Shown here one piece after another: positions 16,323 through 25,792 of a stretch of DNA of 64,000 bases. Both the position numbers and the translations under genes were made by a program. This DNA is from Pseudomonas lurida (GTDB lineage Bacteria > Pseudomonadota > Gammaproteobacteria > Pseudomonadales > Pseudomonadaceae). Location of the stretch: the NCBI RefSeq assembly GCF_013522705.1, contig NZ_JAAMRE010000010.1:81588-145587 (forward strand). Reading direction: 5' to 3'. The notes beneath the pieces were generated by a model. It saw nothing but the letters and a program-made list of their open reading frames with translations, was not told the DNA's origin and ran no database searches. Within the stretch, counting starts at the first letter, position 1. Every line of letters begins with the position of its first letter.

Positions 16323-17774
16323 TCAGACCATTGGGTCGCCAACGTGCAGGATCTTCATGCCGTTGGTGCCACCGATGGTGTGGTAGCTGTCGCCCTTGGT
16401 CAGGATGACCCAGTCGCCTTTCTCCACGACGCCGCGCTTGAGCAGTTCGTCGATGGCCGCCTGGCTGACCTCATGGGGCGGCAACGACGCCGGGTCGAAC
16501 GGTACGGTGTAGACGCCACGGAACATGGCGGCGCGAGCCTGGGTTTCGCGGTGCGGGGAGAACGCGTAGATCGGCACCGACGAACGGATACGCGACATGA
16601 TCAACGGCGTGTAGCCACTTTCGGTCAGGGCGATGATCGCTTTCACGCCCGGGAAGTGGTTGGCGGTGTACATCGCGGCCAGGGCGATGCTCTGGTCGCA
16701 GCTTTCGAACACTTTGCCGATGCGGTGACTGGAGGTCTTGCTGGTCGGGTGCTTTTCGGCACCGACACAGATACGCGCCATGGCCTGTACGGCTTCCAGC
16801 GGGTAAGGGCCGGCGGCGCTTTCAGCCGACAGCATTACGGCGTCGGTGTAGTCCAATACGGCGTTGGCCACGTCGGACACTTCGGCGCGGGTCGGCATCG
16901 GGTTCTGAATCATCGACTCCATCATCTGGGTTGCGACGATCACGGCTTTGTTGTGGCGGCGCGCGTGCAGGATGATTTTCTTCTGGATGCCGATCAGTTC
17001 GGCATCGCCGATTTCAACGCCCAGGTCGCCACGGGCAACCATGACCGCATCGGAAGCCTTGATCAGGCCATCGAGGGTTTCGTCGTCGGCCACGGCCTCG
17101 GCGCGCTCGATCTTCGCCACCAGCCAGGCGGTGCCGCCGGCCTCGTCGCGCAGCTTACGGGCGTATTCCATATCGGCGGCGTCGCGCGGGAAGGACACCG
17201 CGAGGTAGTCCACTTCCATTTCGGCGGCGAGCTTGATGTCAGCCTTGTCTTTTTCAGTCAGGGCCGGTGCTGTCAGGCCACCGCCACGGCGGTTGATGCC
17301 TTTGTGGTCGGACAGCGGGCCGCCGATGGTCACGGTGCAGATCAGCTCGGTGCCGGTGGCGGTGTCGACGCGCATGACCACACGGCCGTCGTCCAGTAGC
17401 AGTTCATCGCCGACGCCGCAGTCCTTGACCAGGTCCGGGTAGTCGATACCTACCACTTGCTGGTTGCCTTCAGTCAGCGGGTGGCTGGTGGAGAACGTAA
17501 ACGTGTCGCCGATTTTCAGCTCGATCCGCTTGTTGGCGAATTTGGCGATGCGGATTTTCGGGCCTTGCAGGTCACCCAGCAATGCCACGAAGCGACCGTG
17601 CTTGGCAGCCAGGTCACGCACCAGCTTGGCGCGAGCCTTGTGCTCGTCGGGGGTGCCGTGGGAGAAGTTCAGACGGGCGACGTCCAAACCAGCCAGAATC
17701 AGCTGTTCGAGGACTTCCGGCGAATTGCTGGCCGGGCCAAGGGTGGCGACGATTTTGGTACGACGGACGGACAT
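16323..17774 (-). CDS. pyk: Pyruvate kinase
   Basis: The protein has 483 residues and starts MSVRRTKIVATLGPAS, the conserved pyruvate-kinase N-terminus. It converts phosphoenolpyruvate and ADP to pyruvate and ATP. The active-site motif around the catalytic lysine (AWLVAKIERAEAV) and the metal-binding MVARGDLGVEIG are intact. The C-terminal allosteric domain ends ILHVGDPMV. It resembles the PykA type kept in Pseudomonas at this location. The upstream gap (17775-17949) is shared with a divergent lipoprotein gene. Confidence 0.95.
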   Translation of the reverse strand: MSVRRTKIVATLGPASNSPEVLEQLILAGLDVARLNFSHGTPDEHKARAKLVRDLAAKHGRFVALLGDLQGPKIRIAKFANKRIELKIGDTFTFSTSHPLTEGNQQVVGIDYPDLVKDCGVGDELLLDDGRVVMRVDTATGTELICTVTIGGPLSDHKGINRRGGGLTAPALTEKDKADIKLAAEMEVDYLAVSFPRDAADMEYARKLRDEAGGTAWLVAKIERAEAVADDETLDGLIKASDAVMVARGDLGVEIGDAELIGIQKKIILHARRHNKAVIVATQMMESMIQNPMPTRAEVSDVANAVLDYTDAVMLSAESAAGPYPLEAVQAMARICVGAEKHPTSKTSSHRIGKVFESCDQSIALAAMYTANHFPGVKAIIALTESGYTPLIMSRIRSSVPIYAFSPHRETQARAAMFRGVYTVPFDPASLPPHEVSQAAIDELLKRGVVEKGDWVILTKGDSYHTIGGTNGMKILHVGDPMV

Positions 17775-17949
17775 GCACAGACTCCTGAGTTCAAGCGCTG
17801 AGGAAGGCTACTATGCTCTTTCGTTGTAGTCATTGTTCGTTTGCACTACTTATCGACGATTCAGTTGTTTTGGCCGCAGCCGAAAAGACGAACAGCCTTG
17901 AAGATTTTCGACGAGGGGTCGATACACTGCACAAGACAGGAGAACCCTC

Positions 17950-18321
17950 ATGCGAATTTTGCTCGTTGCCGCCCTGGCCGTCAGTGTTGTCGGCTGCACC
18001 CGCTGGTCGATGGACCACCATTTGAACAACGCCTACCGCGCCTACGGCGTGGGTGATTGCCAGCGCGTTACCCTGGAGTTGTCCCAAGTGGACCGCGAGA
18101 GCCGCAGCCGTCGCTATGTGCAACCCGAGGTCTCTATGCTGCGCGGGCAGTGCCTGGAACGGCAGAAACTGTTTGTCGACGCGGTGCAAACCTATCAGTT
18201 CATCATTACCCAATACCCGTCGAGCGAATACGCCTACCGTGCCCGCGCGCGCCTGGACACGCTGCAGCAACTGGGTCACTACCGCGACGCCGCTGCCCAG
18301 CCGCGTCCCGCGTCACTGTGA
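17950..18321 (+). CDS. Small TPR-type lipoprotein
   Basis: The 123-residue protein has a lipoprotein signal (MRILLVAALAVSVVGC, cleavage before Cys16). The mature part shows tetratricopeptide-like helices (GQCLERQKLFVDAVQTYQFIITQYPSSEYAYRARA has the spacing of a TPR). It should be lipid-anchored in the envelope and may act as an adaptor. ATG 17950 is preceded by AGGAGAA. A TTGAAG box and TACACT lie about 60 bp upstream as a possible promoter. No catalytic motif. Partner unknown. Confidence 0.8.
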   Translation: MRILLVAALAVSVVGCTRWSMDHHLNNAYRAYGVGDCQRVTLELSQVDRESRSRRYVQPEVSMLRGQCLERQKLFVDAVQTYQFIITQYPSSEYAYRARARLDTLQQLGHYRDAAAQPRPASL

Positions 18322-18544
18322 AAATATTTGCCATTTCATAACTGGCCCGTTGCCAGTCTTGGGCTATTCTTTGAATGTTCGTTTGTATAAGTTTCTATTC
18401 AATCGAATGCGAGGCCCGGGCTCGGCGGCGGTCTAGTGACATTCCAGGAGGTTGTCATTCCGAGGCCCAGGGAGAGCGAGCGCTATTGCTCGTTCCGAAT
18501 CACTGGCACGGCCTGAGTCATGGCCACTGGATGGCGATTTCACC

Positions 18545-18904
18545 ATGTTTACTGACCGGCGGATCGAGCGGCATCAATTACCAAGTTTCCTGCAAGTGTT
18601 TAACCGTCTGACCGATAAACCCATCGGGTTTTTGGGCAATGCTTCGGAAGACGGACTGATGTTAATCAGCCTGTTGCCAATGATGGTTGACGCGAATTTC
18701 GAGTTGCGCGTAAAGATCCCCAGCGCTGATGGGGATTTTCATGCCATTGACCTGACGGCGACTTGTCTGTGGAGTCATGAAGACATCAACCCGCAGCATT
18801 ACGATTCCGGGTTCCGAGTGATTTCAGCGTCGGAGGAATATGCGCAGTTGATCAGCGTTTTGGTGCATTACTTCAGCTTTGATCCCCTGCAGGCATCGGT
18901 CTAA
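18545..18904 (+). CDS. PilZ-domain protein (candidate c-di-GMP receptor)
   Basis: The 119-residue single-domain protein starts MFTDRRIERHQLP. The RxxxR motif (R5-R9) and a downstream [D/N]xSxxG motif (NASEDG) are both present, so c-di-GMP binding is expected for this PilZ domain. ATG 18545 is chosen because the RxxxR segment sits immediately after it; an open extension upstream lacks homology. The ribosome-binding site is weak. Output (motility, exopolysaccharide) cannot be deduced. Confidence 0.82.
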   Translation: MFTDRRIERHQLPSFLQVFNRLTDKPIGFLGNASEDGLMLISLLPMMVDANFELRVKIPSADGDFHAIDLTATCLWSHEDINPQHYDSGFRVISASEEYAQLISVLVHYFSFDPLQASV

Positions 18905-18963
18905 GCCTGCAGGTCACCCCACGGCAGGAGCATTGTTGCGCCTGCCGTGGTTGTTTCTGGCGC

Positions 18964-20295
18964 TCAAAAGACGCCGGCTTTTTTCCACCCCAGATAGCGT
19001 GTCACCAACGCCGCGCCCATTTGCGAAGGCAGGGTATCCAATACTGACAGACCATGAGCGTTCAGGCGGTCATGCAATTCGTCGCGGGTATTGAGGTAAT
19101 CAACCGTGCCACTGTAGGCCAGGGCTTCCTGCAGGGTTTGCACGGGAGATTGGCGCAGTTGATCCAGTACCTCCTCGCGCAGGCTGGCCACCAGTACCCT
19201 GTGCTGGCGGTTGATACGCTTGACCGCAGCCAACAGCGCCTCGTCGTCTTCGTCACGCAGGTTGGTCACTACAATCACCAATGCCCGACGTTTTTGCCGC
19301 GCCAGCAATTGGCTGGCCGCGGCCTGGTAGTCGGCGGTTCGTCGAGTTGTGTCCAGGTCGTACACAGTGTTGAGCAACACATTCAACTGGCTGCTGCCCT
19401 TGACAGGCGCCAGGTAGCGCGGTTGCTCACCAGCGAAGGTGCACAACCCCACCGCATCACCCTGGCGCAATGCCACATAGCTGAGCAGCAGGCAGGCGTT
19501 GAGCGCGTGGTCGAAATGAGACAATTCATCATCCTGGCTGCGCATGCGTCGGCCGCAATCGAGCATGAACACGATCTGCTGGTCGCGCTCGTCCTGGTAC
19601 TCCCGGGCGATAGGCGTGCGTTGCCGTGCAGTGGCTTTCCAGTCGATCTGCCGCAGGCTGTCGCCGTCGCGAAATTCACGCAACTGATGAAACTCCAGCC
19701 CCAAGCCTCGTCGCTGACGTTGGCGAACCCCCAGTTGGCTCAGCCAGTTATCCACACCCAGCAACTGAGCCCCGTACAGACGAGCGAAGTCCGGATAGAC
19801 GCGGGTGGCATCCCGCGGTTCGACAAAACGCCTTGCCGACCACAGTCCCAACGGGCTGGGCAGGTGAATTTCGCAGCGGCTGAAATCGAAATGCCCGCGG
19901 CGCAATGGGCGCAGGCGATACCCCAGCTCACTGCGCGCCCCGGGGCGCAGCTCGACGGTCTGAGGCATATTGTCCGCGCTCAGGCCATCGGGAACGTGAT
20001 CGAATACCTGCACCGTCAACGGTTGTGGAAAATCGTGCTCCAGGGTGAGGCGTACTTCGCCCCAGCGTCCCAGCGCCAGGCTGCCGGGCATCTGCCGCTG
20101 CACGCGGGGCGTAGGGCGGCGGCGCAGGCGCAGGGCATCCAGCAGCGCCAGCAGCATCAGTGCCAGGAGCAGGCCCCAGGCCACTGACTGTACGGCGTCG
20201 GGCACCTTGAACCGCAGCGCCGTGGCGGCGCCCAGCAGAATGCCGAGCCCCAGCAATACGCCCAGCCAAGTTAACAGCAGACGGGTCGGTTTCAT
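18964..20295 (-). CDS. DUF58-domain membrane protein of the MoxR operon
   Basis: The 443-residue protein has two N-terminal membrane helices (residues 5-25 and 35-55) followed by a long soluble part. The DUF58 signature is clear (FRDGDSLRQIDWKATARQR), leading into a von Willebrand A-like fold. The position of the metal-binding DxSxS motif reads DCGRRM, so the MIDAS site looks degenerate. It ends a six-gene operon and starts 7 bp after the MoxR stop. DUF58 proteins usually pair with MoxR ATPases and are thought to help assembly or activation of other proteins; the client is unknown. Confidence 0.88.
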   Translation of the reverse strand: MKPTRLLLTWLGVLLGLGILLGAATALRFKVPDAVQSVAWGLLLALMLLALLDALRLRRRPTPRVQRQMPGSLALGRWGEVRLTLEHDFPQPLTVQVFDHVPDGLSADNMPQTVELRPGARSELGYRLRPLRRGHFDFSRCEIHLPSPLGLWSARRFVEPRDATRVYPDFARLYGAQLLGVDNWLSQLGVRQRQRRGLGLEFHQLREFRDGDSLRQIDWKATARQRTPIAREYQDERDQQIVFMLDCGRRMRSQDDELSHFDHALNACLLLSYVALRQGDAVGLCTFAGEQPRYLAPVKGSSQLNVLLNTVYDLDTTRRTADYQAAASQLLARQKRRALVIVVTNLRDEDDEALLAAVKRINRQHRVLVASLREEVLDQLRQSPVQTLQEALAYSGTVDYLNTRDELHDRLNAHGLSVLDTLPSQMGAALVTRYLGWKKAGVF

Positions 20296-20302
20296 GGGCG
20301 AT

Positions 20303-21298
20303 TCATTGCCGCGGAGCCGAGATCTGGTCGAGCATCTGCTTGAGTACCTGGTCGACCTCCAGCCCATCGATGTCCAGCTCTGGGGCGATTCGTACACGGT
20401 GGCGAAGGACCGCCAGGGCACACCCCTTGATGTCATCCGGGGTGACGAACGCACCTGCGCGCAACAAGGCGCGGGCGCGGGCGCCCCGTACCAGTGCGAT
20501 GGACGCGCGTGGGCCGGCACCGATGGCCAATCCTGGCCAGCTGCGAGTGGCACGCGCCAGGCGCACGGCGTAGTCGAGCACTTGCTCGTCCAGGGGCAGT
20601 TCGCTGGCGATCTGTTGCAGTTGCAGCACATCCTCGGCCTGCAGCACGGTGCGCAGTGGTTGCACATCCAGCATGTCGGCGCGTGACGAGCGAGTGACTT
20701 CGCGCACCATTTCCAGTTCCTGCCGGGCGTCGGGGTAGTCCATGCGCACCTTGAGCATGAAGCGGTCCAGTTCGGCTTCCGGCAGCGGGTAGGTGCCTTC
20801 CTGTTCGATAGGGTTCTGGGTGGCCAGTACCATGAACGGCTGGCCGATGGGCAGCGCTTCGCCTTCAAGTGTCACTTGTCGCTCCTGCATGGCTTCGAGC
20901 AGGGCCGCCTGGGTCTTGGCCGGGGCGCGGTTGATTTCGTCAGCCAGTAACAGATGGGTGAAGACCGGGCCCTTGCGCAGCTTGAACTGTTCGGTATGCA
21001 GGTCATACACGGCGTGACCGGTGACGTCGCTGGGCATCAGATCCGGGGTGAACTGGATGCGTGCGAAATCGCCGTCGAAGCAGCGCGCCAATGCCCGCAC
21101 CAGCAAGGTCTTGCCCAGGCCGGGCACGCCTTCGAGCAAGACGTGGCCACCGGCGATCAGGGCGGTGAGGACATCATCAATGACCTGATCCTGCCCAATG
21201 ACGGCCTTGCGCAGTTCAGCGCGCAAGGCTTGGGCCTGCTGGCTGGCGCGTTGCAGGGTTTCGCCGGTCAGGGCAGTGGCGCTTTGAAATTCGCTCAT
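20303..21298 (-). CDS. MoxR-family AAA+ ATPase
   Basis: The 331-residue protein has Walker A GVPGLGKT near residue 50, Walker B LLADEINRAP and sensor region ATQNPIEQEGTYPLPEAELDRF, all typical for the MoxR group. These ATPases act as chaperone-like remodelers that work with VWA- or DUF58-containing partners. ATG 21298 overlaps the DUF4350 gene's stop by 4 nt (ATGA), so translation is likely coupled. The DUF58 partner follows at once. Confidence 0.93.
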   Translation of the reverse strand: MSEFQSATALTGETLQRASQQAQALRAELRKAVIGQDQVIDDVLTALIAGGHVLLEGVPGLGKTLLVRALARCFDGDFARIQFTPDLMPSDVTGHAVYDLHTEQFKLRKGPVFTHLLLADEINRAPAKTQAALLEAMQERQVTLEGEALPIGQPFMVLATQNPIEQEGTYPLPEAELDRFMLKVRMDYPDARQELEMVREVTRSSRADMLDVQPLRTVLQAEDVLQLQQIASELPLDEQVLDYAVRLARATRSWPGLAIGAGPRASIALVRGARARALLRAGAFVTPDDIKGCALAVLRHRVRIAPELDIDGLEVDQVLKQMLDQISAPRQ

Positions 21299-22452
21299 AG
21301 TGCATTCCTGAGGGTTTGCAGGCATGCCACCTGCCGGCTGAAGTCGGCGCTGGATAGCCGTTTCTGCGGGAGTGGGCCGAGGGCCTGGCTGATGACGTGA
21401 GAGGGTTGATGCGTCAGATGCTCGAGCACCTGCCATTGTTCTGCTGTGTCGAGGTGTTCGAAACCGGGATGGCGACGCCTGGCGGCGCGCAGGATATCGC
21501 GCTGCAGCGCGTGCAGCAGCGTGCCCTGGCCGCTGCGGCGCAGCAGGAAGTCTGCGCTGGCTTTCAAGTGTTCCTGCAGTTGCCGTCGAGCCTTGGGCGC
21601 AGGTGCCTGGATCGGGCCCTGGCGCATGCCGGCATGCCACAGTGCCAGCGCGATCAGGGCGATAAGCGCGACTATCGCCTGGGGAAAATAGCGCAACAGC
21701 AGGCTGAACAGATCATCCACGTCACTGCTGAACAACAGCGTCACGCCGGTACCCTGGGTCAGGTACCACAGCAGCCAGGCATTGTCGTGCTTGCCGATAT
21801 CGCGGTTCTTCCACAGCTCGCTGTCGGTTATCACCGTCACTCGGCCTTGCCCGAGGTTGAGTTGCATCAGGTGACTTGACCTGGCGCTGTTGGCCGAGAA
21901 TTGCGCCAGGTGCTGCGGGTCGGTGAGGTTGAAGTCGGCGTCGAAGCTGAAATAGGCCGGAGCGGTTTCATTGTCGACATACAGCCTGGTCAGGTCCGGT
22001 GTTTTCTTCTTGCGGGCGGGCGCGGGCTCTGCGGATTCGTCGCTCAACGCTTGGTGGATTGCCAGGCGGTCGAGTAACAGGTCGCCACTTTTACCGGCCT
22101 CTTCATCCCATAGCGCCTCCGCCACCACCAGCAGATGGCCGCCGGACTTGGCCCAGTCCAGCAGTTGCGCCACCTGGCGTGGCGACATGTTGCTACGTTC
22201 ATTGAACAGCAGCAGGCTAGTGCCCTGGGGTGGCAACGTGGCCACGCGGTCGAGGCTGAAGGCGTGCTCCACCGCCAGGCCTTGCAGGCGCAGAAACTGC
22301 TCGGCCGCCAGATAAGGGTTGGCCTGGGCCTCGGGGGAGGGCCCATGGTCTACCACTTCTTCGTAAGGGATTGCTTTGCTCCAGACGAAGAATCCACACG
22401 CTGTGAGCAAAGACACCAGTAATAGCCCAGCCCATGCCAAGGGTCGGTTCAT
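21295..22452 (-). CDS. DUF4350-domain membrane protein
   Basis: The 385-residue protein has an N-terminal signal-anchor (LAWAGLLLVSLLTACGFFVW) and a second membrane helix near residue 260 (YFPQAIVALIALIALALWHAG). The periplasmic part resembles DUF4350 (LLLFNERSNMSPRQVAQLLDWAKSGG). It may adopt a glutamine-amidotransferase-like fold without catalytic residues. It overlaps both neighbours by 4 nt. The cysteine at residue 19 is within the hydrophobic segment and could be read as a lipobox (LLTAC), leaving a lipoprotein alternative open. Confidence 0.8.
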   Translation of the reverse strand: MNRPLAWAGLLLVSLLTACGFFVWSKAIPYEEVVDHGPSPEAQANPYLAAEQFLRLQGLAVEHAFSLDRVATLPPQGTSLLLFNERSNMSPRQVAQLLDWAKSGGHLLVVAEALWDEEAGKSGDLLLDRLAIHQALSDESAEPAPARKKKTPDLTRLYVDNETAPAYFSFDADFNLTDPQHLAQFSANSARSSHLMQLNLGQGRVTVITDSELWKNRDIGKHDNAWLLWYLTQGTGVTLLFSSDVDDLFSLLLRYFPQAIVALIALIALALWHAGMRQGPIQAPAPKARRQLQEHLKASADFLLRRSGQGTLLHALQRDILRAARRRHPGFEHLDTAEQWQVLEHLTHQPSHVISQALGPLPQKRLSSADFSRQVACLQTLRNAL

Positions 22453-23969
22453 GGGGCGCTCCCTGAGCTGAACAGGGCACGCCAGTCGCCACATAATTTC
22501 TGCTGGGCCGAGGCTGGCGGAAGGGTGTGGCCGTAGGCAAGATTTTGCCAATGCCGGGTCAGTTCATCACTGAAGGCCAGCAGTTGCGGTTGCGCCAGTT
22601 GATGAACGCGTTCAAGAACCTGACCTTCGGTATCGGCGCTTTTAAGCGGCAGATTGAAGTCATGCAGCAACCGGCTCAGCAGCCCTCGGTACAGCAGGCC
22701 AAGAGCTTCCCGGGGCTGGGTGGCCCAGAGCTGTTCGGCGGTGCTGGCAATATCTGCCGGCAAGGTCTGCGTGCCCAATTCCAGCCCGAACAATTGCGTG
22801 GGCGCCGGTTGGATGGCCTTGGGGCGAGCGGGGGGACGCCGGCTGACAAAGGTGCGCAGCCAGTCCCGATAGCGCCATGCAAGCAGGGCCAGCCCGCCGA
22901 TCAAAAGCCCCCATAACAGGACTTCCAGGCCTTGGGCGATGTGCTTGAAGGTATTGCTGTTGAGGTTGTCCAACAGCGCCTGCAGCCACGCCGGCAGCTT
23001 GCTGTCGCCGCGAGCCTTGCTCTTTACAGCGGGTTTTTCCTCGCCAAATCGATAACGGGTAACGGTCTCCGGGTTTTTGAACGGAGGCTTGTCCAGCAGC
23101 GCTTTGATCGATTGGCTTGCGCCCTGCGTACTCAGCGGCTTGGGCTGATCGGCCATGGCGGGCCGATTGACGGGCAGCACAGTCAGCCCCACAACCAGTA
23201 TCAACAGCGTCGCCACCGTACTCAGGCGTTGGCGCAGGCGGCGGAATACCAGTTCCAGGTCCCAGGCCTCCAGCACGGTACGACGATTGAGGTAAAGGCT
23301 GAAACCACAGGCCACGTAGATGGGCTCCCAGAACATCAGGATCAGGGCATAAAACGCATTGCTCAGGTGCTCCAGCCACAGCCCTTCGGACTGGCTCGCC
23401 AGTACCAGGCGCTGCCAGTCCCACCCTTGCTCGACGTTCTGCGGAATAAAGAGATAGAACAGCGCCATGCAACCGAACCACAGCCCGATTTCCAGGTGTA
23501 CTCCGACGGTCGTCAACCAGCGTGCGGCGCCCGCGTCGCGTTGTTGCAGCACGCCCAGGCGCTTTTGCCGCGCCTGCCCATCCAGGCCTTCCAACTGGCT
23601 CACCGGCATGACGAAGCTGCGGCTGAGGCTGAGCCGGCGCCAGGTCAGGCTTGCCAGCAGTTGACCCTTGAGCAGGCGCGGCCACTGGCGTACGGCTTGC
23701 TTGAGGCTGGGCACCTCCCCGAACAGTGCCTTGGACAAGATATACAAAGGCAATCGATCAAAGGCAGGCTTTAACCACCAGAAGACGCATACGGCAACGG
23801 ACGGATACTTCCACAGCGCGGCACTGAGCAGGATGAACGCCGGCAGCGTGACCAGTGCCCAACTGAGGGTCAGCAGTCGGCGGTGTTCCCTGGCCATGAG
23901 TACGCCAAGGTCCATGGCTTCCCAGGCCGTACGGGGGCGGATTGCCACGCTGGCATCACTCAGGCGCAT
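22449..23969 (-). CDS. DUF4129-domain multi-pass membrane protein
   Basis: The 506-residue protein has several N-terminal membrane helices (around 35-70, 150-170, 190-230 and 255-280), a proline/lysine-rich periplasmic stretch, one more helix (LLWGLLIGGLALLAW near 365) and a C-terminal DUF4129 helix bundle (PREALGLLYRGLLSRLLHDF). ATG 23969 is preceded by AAGGA. It overlaps the downstream gene by 4 nt and the upstream SpoIIM-like gene by 14 nt. DUF4129 often accompanies transglutaminase-like proteins and MoxR systems. Function unknown. Confidence 0.82.
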   Translation of the reverse strand: MRLSDASVAIRPRTAWEAMDLGVLMAREHRRLLTLSWALVTLPAFILLSAALWKYPSVAVCVFWWLKPAFDRLPLYILSKALFGEVPSLKQAVRQWPRLLKGQLLASLTWRRLSLSRSFVMPVSQLEGLDGQARQKRLGVLQQRDAGAARWLTTVGVHLEIGLWFGCMALFYLFIPQNVEQGWDWQRLVLASQSEGLWLEHLSNAFYALILMFWEPIYVACGFSLYLNRRTVLEAWDLELVFRRLRQRLSTVATLLILVVGLTVLPVNRPAMADQPKPLSTQGASQSIKALLDKPPFKNPETVTRYRFGEEKPAVKSKARGDSKLPAWLQALLDNLNSNTFKHIAQGLEVLLWGLLIGGLALLAWRYRDWLRTFVSRRPPARPKAIQPAPTQLFGLELGTQTLPADIASTAEQLWATQPREALGLLYRGLLSRLLHDFNLPLKSADTEGQVLERVHQLAQPQLLAFSDELTRHWQNLAYGHTLPPASAQQKLCGDWRALFSSGSAP

Positions 23970-24936
23970 GAGGTGTCCTTCCGGCAAACGTCAGGTATGC
24001 CGCCACCAGCAGCCAGAGTACTGCGCCCACCAGGTATTTGACCCATGCAGCGATGACCGTGGTGGAAGACCAGTAGGCTTCGATAAACGCTGCGATCAGC
24101 AGGAAAACCATCACACCGCACAAAAGTTGCACACTTTTATGCGCCGCACGCCTCAGGGACTCGCCACGCGTCAACTGCCCCGGGGAGATCAACGCCCAGC
24201 CCAGTTGCAAGCCGGCGGCACCGGCAAGGGCAATGGCTGTCAGCTCGAACGCTCCGTGGCCGATGACGAATGACCAGAAAGTTTGCCCGTAGCCGATTTC
24301 GGTCAGGTGCCCGGATACCGCACCGATGATCAACCCGTTGAAAATCAGGAAGAACACGCTGCCCAGGCCGAACAGCAAACCGGCGGCGAATGTCTGGAAG
24401 GCGATGCCGATGTTATGCATCACGTAATAGCCGAACATCATCCAGTCTTCACTCGATGCGCGTTCGGCGGCGCGTCCCAGGCGGCTGGCGTCGGGGTCGT
24501 ACATGGCCTGCATCTCGGCCACCTGCTGGGGGCTCACGATGCTGTAGATCAGTTCGGGAAAAAGGTAGACCAGCAACGCAATGCCCAACAGGCTGCCGAA
24601 GAACAGCAGGCTGGCGACCGCTGCGAACCGCCATTGCTCCCGCACCAGGCGTGGAAAACCGGCCAGGATGAAACCCAATACGTTCGCCGCCAGTTGGCTG
24701 CGATGGCGATAAAGTTGCTGGTGGCCGCGCAGTGCCAGTTGTTGCAATGGGTCTACCAGGTAACTGCTGTAGCCGCGTTCCTGTGCCAGCGCCAGATGCT
24801 GGCAAAGACGCCGGTATTGATGGGGGAAGTCAGCAACATCATCGGCCTTGGCCGTGCCTTGTTCCAGCTGCCTGAGCTGTTCGGCAAAGGCTTGCCATTC
24901 GGGTTGGTGACGGCTTTCGAACTGGCTCTGCTTCAT
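23956..24936 (-). CDS. SpoIIM-like (DUF95) integral membrane protein
   Basis: The 326-residue protein begins MKQSQFESRHQPEWQAFAEQ. A soluble helical N-terminus (about 100 residues) precedes five or six membrane helices with the SpoIIM-type sequence NIGIAFQTFAAGLLFGLGSVFFLIFNG split over two segments. The bacterium does not sporulate as far as this window shows; this branch of the family is widespread next to RDD and MoxR genes. It overlaps the RDD gene stop by 4 nt. Role unknown. Confidence 0.85.
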   Translation of the reverse strand: MKQSQFESRHQPEWQAFAEQLRQLEQGTAKADDVADFPHQYRRLCQHLALAQERGYSSYLVDPLQQLALRGHQQLYRHRSQLAANVLGFILAGFPRLVREQWRFAAVASLLFFGSLLGIALLVYLFPELIYSIVSPQQVAEMQAMYDPDASRLGRAAERASSEDWMMFGYYVMHNIGIAFQTFAAGLLFGLGSVFFLIFNGLIIGAVSGHLTEIGYGQTFWSFVIGHGAFELTAIALAGAAGLQLGWALISPGQLTRGESLRRAAHKSVQLLCGVMVFLLIAAFIEAYWSSTTVIAAWVKYLVGAVLWLLVAAYLTFAGRTPHAPE

Positions 24937-25625
24937 GTTGGCCCCAGCAGGCCGCGGGCCAGACCGTTGAGTTGTTGAGCCGCGCGGGCAGGGGAGACTT
25001 GCAAGGGGGCCGCCAGGATTGCCGCCAGTTCATGCACGCGCTCCGTGGACAATTCGCCCTGGCGTTCGGCGAAACCCAGGATGGCGCGCTGTTCGCTCAG
25101 GTCCAGTGCAAAAGGCAAGCGCAGGGCCGCCGCCTGAGGAACCTGGGGGCGTGCGAGGGGGCGTTCGCGGTAGACCACGAGCGTACCGGCGGCAAGGTCG
25201 CCCAGGCGTTTGAAATGGGGATGCTGCAGGCAACTGATGGCACCGAGAAAGTAGCCGAAAGGGAGCATATCGACAAAGCGCAGCAGGTTGCGGATCAGTG
25301 AGGACGACCAGCCGATCGGCGTGCCGTCGTCCTGCACCACGCGCAACCCCATGACCTGTTTGCCCGGTGAGCAGCCTTGGTTGAGTACTTCGAACAACAC
25401 CATGTACCACCAACTGACCAGGAACAGCAGCAGCGCGCCAAGGCCTAGACCAACGTTGCCCAGCAGCGCCAGCGGTGCCATGAGCACGCCCATGATGATG
25501 GCGCGGGCCAACAGGTCGAACGCGAAGGCCAGTACCCGTGGCACCAGGCCAGCGGGACGCAGCGGCAGGTCAATGCCCTCAGGAGTTTCGATCTGATAGC
25601 GGGTATCCAATGGGGCTGATGGCAT
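24933..25625 (-). CDS. RDD-family membrane protein, first gene of the MoxR operon
   Basis: The 230-residue protein carries the RDD domain (LVPRVLAFAFDLLARAIIMG with Arg and two Asp-bearing helices, then NQGCSPGKQVMGLRVV and RNLLRFVDMLPFGYF). ATG 25625 is chosen because the RDD protein N-terminus (MPSAPLDTRYQIETPEG) begins there. RDD proteins are poorly understood; some act as Na+/H+ antiporters. It leads the operon RDD, SpoIIM, DUF4129, DUF4350, MoxR, DUF58. The promoter should lie in 25626-25792, shared with the divergent sbcB. Confidence 0.87.
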   Translation of the reverse strand: MPSAPLDTRYQIETPEGIDLPLRPAGLVPRVLAFAFDLLARAIIMGVLMAPLALLGNVGLGLGALLLFLVSWWYMVLFEVLNQGCSPGKQVMGLRVVQDDGTPIGWSSSLIRNLLRFVDMLPFGYFLGAISCLQHPHFKRLGDLAAGTLVVYRERPLARPQVPQAAALRLPFALDLSEQRAILGFAERQGELSTERVHELAAILAAPLQVSPARAAQQLNGLARGLLGPT

Positions 25626-25792
25626 CGCGATCCTTGGCAGTGCGGAACGGCTGGAAGACACGGATGCTAGCAGTGTCGGCGCTGGAAGCAACCATTGAAG
25701 ATTTTGCTGGATATTTGTACAGGTGATTTGGCGCTGGCCCCGGATGCCGTTCCGCGCCTAGACTTTGCCGATCTTCAGCACAGGAACAGCTC

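Noticed and set aside
17815..17860. HexR operator before pyk
   Set aside because: Only one half-site (ACTACAA on the minus strand) is present; the second half does not match, so no call.
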